Assembly (NCBI GenBank): GCA_964498255.1
Contig: CAZCGW010000010.1
Coordinates: 3,271 to 67,270 of the forward strand
Direction of reading: 5' to 3'
Length of the DNA stretch: 64,000 nt
Origin: Fluviibacter sp964498255
Lineage (GTDB): Bacteria > Pseudomonadota > Gammaproteobacteria > Burkholderiales > Rhodocyclaceae
This document shows, one piece after another, positions 26,760 through 32,089 of this stretch; position 1 is the stretch's first letter, and each line of letters begins with the position of its first letter. The notes beneath the pieces were generated by a model, which was given only the letters and a program-made list of their open reading frames with translations, was not told where the DNA came from and searched no databases. The translations under genes and the position numbers were made by a program.

Positions 26760-27037
26760 TAAAGCTTGTCTGGCGTCCAATGGCTTTGACCGACCGCGAA
26801 GCCATCATGACGTTTATTGCTGAAGAGAGTCCAGTTGCAGCAATTGCGCTTGATGATCAGTTTGAGGCAAAAGCTGAGCAGGCTAGGCTGCGTCCCACGC
26901 TCTATAAGCCAGGCCGGATTAAGGGCACTCGGGAAATTGTGGTGCAACCGAACTATGTGATGATTTATGCCGTTGACAAAGATGCAGGAGAATTGACTGT
27001 GCTACGCGTCTTGCACGCAGCACAGCAGTGGCCGTAG
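26756..27037 (+). CDS. ParE/RelE-family toxin
   Basis: The 93-aa product has the RelE/ParE fold pattern: L-V-W-R-P-M-A-L-T-D-R at the N-terminus, a helical hairpin, then G-R-I-K-G-T-R-E-I-V-V, Y-V-M-I-Y-A-V and a final L-R-V-L-H-A-A-Q-Q-W-P, which is typical of ParE-like members. It starts with GTG at 26756, overlapping the antitoxin stop. Whether it acts on gyrase (ParE) or on mRNA (RelE) cannot be told from sequence. The pair sits between two copies of an 18-bp repeat. Confidence 0.82.
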   Translation: MIKLVWRPMALTDREAIMTFIAEESPVAAIALDDQFEAKAEQARLRPTLYKPGRIKGTREIVVQPNYVMIYAVDKDAGELTVLRVLHAAQQWP

Positions 27038-27065
27038 CGAGATACCAGCAACTGTGCCTCCAAAA

Positions 27066-27083
27066 TAGCCAAATGTTGCGCAA
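27066..27083 (+). repeat. right 18-bp direct repeat, joined to the trpC tail
   Basis: This is an exact second copy of 26171-26188. Its last six bases, GCGCAA, are also the first bases of the trpC-tail copy (27078 on). The same GCGCAA stands in trpC at 25603. A shorter related copy, TAGCCAAGTGTTG, ends the ATPase gene at 30619-30631. Confidence 0.8.
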
Positions 27084-27231
27084 TGCCAACGTCAACACCT
27101 TCCTGGTGGGCGAAGCCTTCATGCGGGCGCCAGAGCCGGGGGTTGAGCTGGCAAGGTTATTTGCCTGAAGCTTATTCTATAGCTAAGCGTTTGACGGATC
27201 ACGCAAACCCACTAGAATGAAGCCATGAAAA
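27078..27231 (+). pseudogene. second copy of the trpC 3' end
   Basis: Bases 27078-27168 repeat the last 91 bp of trpC including the stop codon. The seven differences (GCA/GCC, TTT/TTC, GGC/GGG, GTG/GTT, GCG/GCA, CGG/AGG with two counted across the last two codons' neighbours, and CTA/TTA) leave the encoded protein unchanged. The copy uses AGG and TTA where trpC has CGG and CTA. The spacer after the stop also matches that after trpC, up to the MNT start at 27225. The rest of trpC is absent, so the fragment is not a gene. Confidence 0.9.
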
Positions 27232-27557
27232 CCGAAGCCGAACGCGAAGCGGAAATTATGAAGATGCTCGAAGATTTGTTTTCCGCCAGGAAAGCAGATC
27301 TGGTGAAGCATCGCGTGCTTCTATTCGGTTCGCGGGCGCGTGGTAATGCAAAGCGACAATCTGACTTTGATCTTGCGATTGATGGGGATGAGCCTCTAGC
27401 TGTTAAGAAGTTTTATGAGATCGAAGAAGCGCTAGACGATTTGCCAACGCTGTATAGCTTTGATTGGGTGGATTTGGCCAAAGCAAATCCCCGCTTCCGT
27501 GAAGAGGCTATAAAGTCGGCAAGGGTCATTTATGAAGGCTGTTCTATTCGCAGTTAA
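27225..27557 (+). CDS. MNT-type nucleotidyltransferase (MntA-like antitoxin)
   Basis: The 110-aa product is a minimal nucleotidyltransferase: G-S-R-A-R-G-N-A-K-R-Q-S-D-F-D-L at 35-50, with the glycine-serine pair and the two metal aspartates D47 and D49. In MntA-HepT systems this protein AMPylates and so silences a HEPN RNase toxin. Here the partner behind it is truncated, and its remnant overlaps the last 26 bp of this gene. The nucleotidyltransferase itself appears intact. Confidence 0.85.
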   Translation: MKTEAEREAEIMKMLEDLFSARKADLVKHRVLLFGSRARGNAKRQSDFDLAIDGDEPLAVKKFYEIEEALDDLPTLYSFDWVDLAKANPRFREEAIKSARVIYEGCSIRS

Positions 27558-27711
27558 AGAAATCTGGTTGGAGATGCTCGAAGCCAGAAACCGTATGTCG
27601 CATACCTATGATGCTAAAGATGCGCTTAAGGTCTATGAAAAGCTCCGGGGCTTTGTTGAACCGCTGCGAAACTTGGTTAACAGTCTCAAAGAATCCACCG
27701 CGACTCAATAG
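27532..27711 (+). pseudogene. truncated HEPN (HepT-like) toxin remnant
   Basis: A 59-codon frame from ATG 27532 reads I-W-L-E-M-L-E-A-R-N-R-M-S-H-T-Y-D, the C-terminal half of HI0074/HepT-like HEPN proteins, and then K-V-Y-E-K-L. The RNase motif R-x4-H is kept. Full HEPN partners have about 130 aa, so the N-terminal 70 or so residues, with the first two helices, are gone. The frame begins inside the end of the MNT gene, which suggests a deletion that brought the two together. It is probably inactive. Confidence 0.7.
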
Positions 27712-27712
27712 A

Positions 27713-27765
27713 TTGACGTTTTTAACGTAGTCCGTTAGGATCAAAAAACGATCCTAATGGACTAC
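27713..27765 (+). promoter_or_regulatory. promoter with a palindromic operator of the AbiE-type pair
   Basis: TTGACG (27713-27718) and TAGGAT (27736-27741) are 17 bp apart. A 16-bp inverted repeat with one mismatch (27727-27742 and 27750-27765, 7-nt centre) covers the -10 box and the expected start point. The start codon of the next gene is 4 nt further on. AbiEi antitoxins are known to repress their own promoter by binding inverted repeats, so this is a good operator candidate. Confidence 0.75.
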
Positions 27766-27769
27766 GTGT

Positions 27770-28561
27770 ATGCAACTGCTTGACCCCAAACTCCTCGGTT
27801 TTCAACCGCTGGCCATCGCCCGCGACCGCTTCCAGCTGGCCTTCGTGCGCGCCGTCATGATGGCGGCGAACGGCCGACTGGTGGTTAAAGGCGGTATGGC
27901 GATTCGTACCGAGCTGGATGGCGTTCGGATGACCGAAGACGTCGATTTTGATCGTGCTGCGGGTATCTCGCTAGAGGCAACAGCTAATGCCATCCGTCAG
28001 GGGCTTAAGCAGGCGTGTACCGTTTGTGGTGTGCATGACGCACAGCTAACGGAAAGCAAAAAAACCGCCGCAACACTACGTATCAAATTGCACGGCACCT
28101 TGCCTGAAGGTGGGGTCATTAGTTTTAAGGCAGAAGCATCCGGTCGTCACGCGGCCTTTGCTGACCGGTTCAAAACCATCGTCCCGGTCACGTCGCCAGC
28201 GTCCTATCGCGTTGCCCCCATGTCGATGAGTGTTTATCCGCTCAACGTATTGCTGGCAACCAAGATTGCAGCGCTCATGAGTCCGGAACGTAACGTCCCG
28301 CGAGACGTGTACGACATCAAACGTATGCTTGATGTTGGTGTTACGCCAGAGGGTTTGGATGTGCTGGTGTCTAAAACGCAATTGCGGGCTTTTGCCGATG
28401 AAGTCTGGGCCAAAGTCGGGGGCATCCATTACAACGCGTTCCAAACCGAGTTGCTGCCCTTCATTGGAAAAGCAGCGGCGGATGAAGTCACCGAAGCCGT
28501 CTGGTCAGCCTGGTGTACCGATGTAGCTGCTGCTATCGAAGGAATATGTCGTGGCGCTTAA
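27770..28561 (+). CDS. AbiEii-family nucleotidyltransferase toxin
   Basis: The 263-aa product belongs to the AbiEii/AbiGii nucleotidyltransferase group. It has V-V-K-G-G-M-A-I-R at 38-46 and T-E-D-V-D-F-D with D57 and D59 as the likely metal ligands, then a long helical part with L-A-T-K-I-A-A-L and P-R-D-V-Y-D-I-K-R, the usual R-D-x-Y-D block. Such proteins stop growth by modifying tRNA or other targets and serve in phage abortive infection. It overlaps the next gene by 11 bp. No clear ribosome site is present; GGAC in the operator arm may serve. Confidence 0.82.
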   Translation: MQLLDPKLLGFQPLAIARDRFQLAFVRAVMMAANGRLVVKGGMAIRTELDGVRMTEDVDFDRAAGISLEATANAIRQGLKQACTVCGVHDAQLTESKKTAATLRIKLHGTLPEGGVISFKAEASGRHAAFADRFKTIVPVTSPASYRVAPMSMSVYPLNVLLATKIAALMSPERNVPRDVYDIKRMLDVGVTPEGLDVLVSKTQLRAFADEVWAKVGGIHYNAFQTELLPFIGKAAADEVTEAVWSAWCTDVAAAIEGICRGA

Positions 28562-29276
28562 ACTCGACCACATATTGCGGATGCTGCGTGATCCGGAGTG
28601 TCCGCGGGTGCTGACCCCCATGGATATCAAGCAATGGTTTGCCATGTCTGACATCGCGCTTTCTGAAGCCACACAAAAACGCTGGGTGGCAAGGATGCGC
28701 GATAGTGGATTAATCAAACCGGTGCGGCGCGGGTTGTATCTCAATGCACTGGCGCAGCCACCCGTTCAACCCGATGAGGCGGGGAGCTATCTGTGTCGTG
28801 GCGCAATTGTGAGTCTGCAAAAAGTATTGGGTGATGCCGGTGTGCTGAATAACTTCACCTCATGGGTCACTTGTATTGTGGCGTTGCCCCCCGAAAAAAA
28901 AGAGGGCGAGAACAATCCATTCGGGTTCGCCCAGCCGAGCACAGGGAAAGTGGAAACGCAGGTCGGATCTTTTAGCTTTCAGGCGCTGCCATTTTCCCTG
29001 GTGTATCAGGCAGGGGCTCTGGATGATTGTCTGGAAGTCTTACCCTATCAACGGGCGACACCCGAAAAAGCCTTTCTCGATTGGTTGTACCTGGGGTCAA
29101 CATCGCGCAGCCATATGACGTTGCCGCCTTTAGATCTGGATTTTGAGCAATTGAATCAGGCTCGATTGGACAGGCTGGCAAAGAAAATGGGGCTGGAAAA
29201 TGCACTCATCCAATGGAAGGCAGGCAAAAAAACCTACGACCTTGCGCCCGGCGCACGGTTTAATGCGCCGCGCTAA
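28551..29276 (+). CDS. AbiEi-family antitoxin / transcriptional regulator
   Basis: The 241-aa product has an N-terminal winged-helix part (residues 1-65, with S-E-A-T-Q-K-R-W-V and V-R-R-G-L-Y-L-N) and a C-terminal part with R-A-T-P-E-K-A-F-L-D-W-L-Y-L, the block typical of AbiEi antitoxins. It starts with GTG 28551 inside the toxin gene. The order is toxin first, antitoxin second, the reverse of classical abiE operons. A decayed relative lies at 25748-26165. It probably represses the promoter at 27713-27765. Confidence 0.78.
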   Translation: MALKLDHILRMLRDPECPRVLTPMDIKQWFAMSDIALSEATQKRWVARMRDSGLIKPVRRGLYLNALAQPPVQPDEAGSYLCRGAIVSLQKVLGDAGVLNNFTSWVTCIVALPPEKKEGENNPFGFAQPSTGKVETQVGSFSFQALPFSLVYQAGALDDCLEVLPYQRATPEKAFLDWLYLGSTSRSHMTLPPLDLDFEQLNQARLDRLAKKMGLENALIQWKAGKKTYDLAPGARFNAPR

Positions 29277-29308
29277 CCCAACAACCCCCATTCAATTTGC
29301 TGATTTGA

Positions 29309-29367
29309 TTGGACAAAATTAAAACTCCGGCTAAAATGCAATCAGTCTGCACTTTAGCCGGAGTTTT
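29309..29367 (+). promoter_or_regulatory. promoter with a 20-bp palindromic operator before the AAA ATPase gene
   Basis: TTGGAC (29309-29314) and TAAAAT (29332-29337) are 17 bp apart. A 20-bp inverted repeat with one mismatch (29321-29340 and 29348-29367, 7-nt centre) covers the -10 box; the ATG follows after 3 nt. The right arm carries GGAG, 7 nt before the ATG, which can act as the ribosome site. The expected transcript starts in the centre, so the full hairpin would not form in the mRNA and the repeat is more likely a DNA operator. Confidence 0.7.
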
Positions 29368-29370
29368 GTT

Positions 29371-30621
29371 ATGCCTAACACCGCCCACGCCTATCCGCGA
29401 ACCCTGAGATCGTCCATACTCAAAGCCTCGCGGCATTTTCCCGTGGTAGCAGTCACTGGCGCGCGGCAGGTAGGTAAAACGACCCTGCTAAAAGAGATCT
29501 GCGAGCCAGAGCGGCGGTATGTGTCACTGGACGATCCCTTTTTGCTCAAATCCGCGAAGGAAGACCCGGAGCTTTTCCTGCAGAACCATCCGGCGCCGCT
29601 GCTGATTGATGAAATTCAGTACGCGCCGGAATTGTTGCCCTTCATAAAAATGCGGGTAGATGCCGCAAAAAAGAAGGGGGAGTACTGGCTCACGGGCTCG
29701 CAGCCCTTTCATTTGATGCAGGGGCTGTCGGAATCTCTGGCTGGCCGGGTCGGCATCCTCAACCTGCTGGGTTTTTCTAATCTCGAATCGCATGGCTTGG
29801 GCGCGTGCGCTGTAAGTCCATTTTTGCCGGAGCGAGCTTGGGTAGATGCGCAGCAGTCTTCGTGGAACGGCAAAAACCCGCAGTCGATTCAAGCGCTCTA
29901 CGCGGCAATTTGGCAAGGTTCTTTTCCCGCCCTTGTGATAGACCCAGACATGGATCGAGATTTGTATTTTGCGAGCTATGTGCAAACCTACATCCAACGA
30001 GATGTCCGTCAACTCGCGAGGGTAGGAGACGAACAGGCATTTCTAAGATTTATACGATCTGCTGCTGCAAGAACCGGGCAACTCCTCAATATGGCCGACT
30101 TGGCACGCGATGCGGACATTTCCCCGAATACCGCAAAAGCGTGGCTTTCAATATTGGAAGTCTCGGGGCTGATCTATCTACTGCAACCTTGGTATAGCAA
30201 TCTTACGAAGCGGCTGGTTAAAACGCCCAAGCTCTATTTCATGGATACCGGTCTGTGTGCCTATTTGACTCAGTGGAGCAGCCCGGAAACGCTTGAGGCT
30301 GGCGCCATGAGCGGAGCCATCTTTGAAACCTGGTGCGTCGTAGAGATCATAAAGAGCTATTGGCACAACGGTCAGCGCGCACCGCTGTATTACTTTAGAA
30401 ACCGTGACCAACAAGAAATAGATCTCTTGATTGAACGAGATGGCAATTTGCATGGTGTTGAATTCAAGAAAAGTGCAGCACCAGGAGAGGGGGCTGTGGC
30501 AGGTATCAAAGCGGGGATAAAGCTAGGCTTGCCTATAGGCAGTAGCGCCGTTGTTTGTATGCGCCAGGATGTGCTGCAGATTGCCGAAGGTGTCATCACG
30601 ATTCCGGCAACGCAAATTTAG
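29371..30621 (+). CDS. AAA ATPase of the AAA_14/DUF4143 family with a nuclease-like C-terminus
   Basis: The 416-aa product has Walker A G-A-R-Q-V-G-K-T at 30-37, Walker B L-L-I-D-E-I-Q with D80 and E81, and the sensor-like W-L-T-G-S-Q. The middle part is the DUF4143 winged-helix region (D-I-S-P-N-T-A-K-A-W). The C-terminal part has E-I-D-L-L-I with D351 and V-E-F-K-K with E364 and K366, the spacing of a PD-(D/E)xK nuclease site. Physiological role of this family is unclear; solitary copies are common in accessory DNA. Here it stands at the end of a toxin-antitoxin island with its own operator. Confidence 0.85.
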   Translation: MPNTAHAYPRTLRSSILKASRHFPVVAVTGARQVGKTTLLKEICEPERRYVSLDDPFLLKSAKEDPELFLQNHPAPLLIDEIQYAPELLPFIKMRVDAAKKKGEYWLTGSQPFHLMQGLSESLAGRVGILNLLGFSNLESHGLGACAVSPFLPERAWVDAQQSSWNGKNPQSIQALYAAIWQGSFPALVIDPDMDRDLYFASYVQTYIQRDVRQLARVGDEQAFLRFIRSAAARTGQLLNMADLARDADISPNTAKAWLSILEVSGLIYLLQPWYSNLTKRLVKTPKLYFMDTGLCAYLTQWSSPETLEAGAMSGAIFETWCVVEIIKSYWHNGQRAPLYYFRNRDQQEIDLLIERDGNLHGVEFKKSAAPGEGAVAGIKAGIKLGLPIGSSAVVCMRQDVLQIAEGVITIPATQI

Positions 30622-30624
30622 CCA

Positions 30625-30654
30625 AGTGTTGTTTTGTTGCAACAAAACAACACT
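30625..30654. repeat. perfect 30-bp palindrome after the ATPase gene
   Basis: Bases 30625-30654 form a perfect palindrome centred on GTTGCAAC, starting 4 bp after the ATPase stop codon. There is no loop and no T-run, so a protein-binding site or recombination site is as likely as a terminator. Its left part overlaps a copy of TAGCCAARTGTTG. The remainder up to the porin start (30655-30789) shows no other gene. Confidence 0.75.
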
Positions 30655-30789
30655 CCCCGGCCAAATCTGTTGTATTTAAGTTGCTTTGCCCTCCCGGGTG
30701 TACCACAATCCACTCAACCACTCATCCGATGAGAGGTTCCTGGCAATAAAGCGCAAGCCGAGTTGCCATCAATCTTAAGGAGATCTCTA

Positions 30790-31998
30790 ATGCAAAAGAA
30801 AATCGTTGCTCTAGCAGTTGCCGGTCTGTCGACCGCTGCTTTCGCACAAACCAACGTAACTATCTACGGTGTTGCTGACGTTTCGGGTCAGGGCACAACC
30901 ATCTCGGGTGCTAAAGATCCAGCAACCCCACAAACAGACGGTTCGACTTTCAACCTGCAATCGAACAGCTCGCTGATCGGCTTCAAGGGTACTGAAGACT
31001 TGGGCAACGGCCTCAAGGCTATGTTCCAGATGGAAACCTCGATGTATCTGAACGGCTCTGGCACGGGTGCTCAAGCTGGTACGGGTAATGTTTGGGGTAC
31101 GAATGGTATGCGTGACTCTTACATCGGTGTGAACAGCAAATACGGTACGGCCATGGGTGGTTACATCTCGACACCGTTCCGTCAGTCGCTGAACAGCTTT
31201 GACGTAATGCCAGGCGCAACTGGTTCGGGTCAAATCGAAAACATGATCGGTGAAATGCGTTTTGGCGGTTCGGGCCTGGCCTATGACTCGTCCATCCGCG
31301 CAACGGCTGTTGCCTACGCAATGCCGACGCTTTATGGCTTCAACGGCTCGATCGCTTACACGGGCTCGAATAACAATGGTACGACCAACCAAACGAGCGC
31401 AGGTAGCAGCTGTGGTACCGCCTCTAACGGCGAAACTTCGGCATGTACTTCTACGCCGCAAAGCGCTTGGGGCTTGAACCTGGGCTGGACTGGCTATGGT
31501 GTTAACGTGACTGGTGCTTTCCAGCAAGCTAACTACAACCTGTCTGGCGCTGGTGCCAACAACCTGGGCGATTTCACGAGCTACCTGGTTGGTGCGACCT
31601 ATACCGGTATTCAGAACCTGAAGCTGTCGAACGTTTACGTTCGTAACTCGCTTGGTACCAATGGTCCATCGACGCTGACAACTGGTGGTGCTGGCAAGAT
31701 CAGCAACAACCAATACTGGTTTGGTGCTTCGTATCGTATGGGTAACTGGGAACCAGCCGCATCGGCTGGCTTCGCTAGTGACTTCGACGGTTCGAGCGTA
31801 CAACAGTATGGCTCGAAGCAGTGGACTGCTCGTGTTGGTTACTATCTGAGCAAGCGTTCGCAAGTTTATGGTCTGGTTTCGAACATGAACAACTCGGCTA
31901 ACCAGACTTACAAGCCAGGTCTGTCTGCTTCGGCAGCTTCACTGACTGGTGGCCAGAATGTGTTCACGTATGGTCTGGGTATGCGTACTTCGTTCTAA
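30790..31998 (+). CDS. outer-membrane general porin (Gram-negative porin family)
   Basis: The 402-aa product begins with a 19-residue signal peptide ending in T-A-A-F-A, then Q-T-N-V-T-I-Y-G-V-A-D, the first strand of beta- proteobacterial trimeric porins. Alternating strands follow, with the family blocks S-L-I-G-F-K-G-T-E-D-L-G-N-G and A-M-F-Q-M-E-T, and the C-terminal strand ends in Phe (G-M-R-T-S-F), needed for assembly by Bam. A strong AAGGAG site precedes ATG 30790; an upstream in-frame start at 30763 is rejected. Codons are highly biased, as in strongly expressed genes. Confidence 0.95.
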   Translation: MQKKIVALAVAGLSTAAFAQTNVTIYGVADVSGQGTTISGAKDPATPQTDGSTFNLQSNSSLIGFKGTEDLGNGLKAMFQMETSMYLNGSGTGAQAGTGNVWGTNGMRDSYIGVNSKYGTAMGGYISTPFRQSLNSFDVMPGATGSGQIENMIGEMRFGGSGLAYDSSIRATAVAYAMPTLYGFNGSIAYTGSNNNGTTNQTSAGSSCGTASNGETSACTSTPQSAWGLNLGWTGYGVNVTGAFQQANYNLSGAGANNLGDFTSYLVGATYTGIQNLKLSNVYVRNSLGTNGPSTLTTGGAGKISNNQYWFGASYRMGNWEPAASAGFASDFDGSSVQQYGSKQWTARVGYYLSKRSQVYGLVSNMNNSANQTYKPGLSASAASLTGGQNVFTYGLGMRTSF

Positions 31999-32023
31999 TC
32001 TGACTTAGGTCAAATTAGTACTT

Positions 32024-32050
32024 AAAACGGGAGCTTCGGCTCCCGTTTTT
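32024..32050 (+). terminator. Rho-independent terminator of the porin gene
   Basis: An 11-bp stem (AAAACGGGAGC at 32024-32034 and its complement at 32039-32049) with a TTCG loop is followed by T residues, 25 bp after the porin stop. Confidence 0.9.
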
Positions 32051-32089
32051 ATTTGCGTGTGGTTTTGTGCTGCTTGATAGAATGTGCGA

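Noticed and set aside
26161..27083. Integron attC sites around the toxin-antitoxin module
   Set aside because: The repeats lack the RYYYAAC / GTTRRRY core pair and no integrase is near.
30811..31863. 350-codon open frame antisense to the porin gene
   Set aside because: It is a shadow of the biased porin codons; composition is Arg/Thr-rich with no family pattern and no ribosome site.
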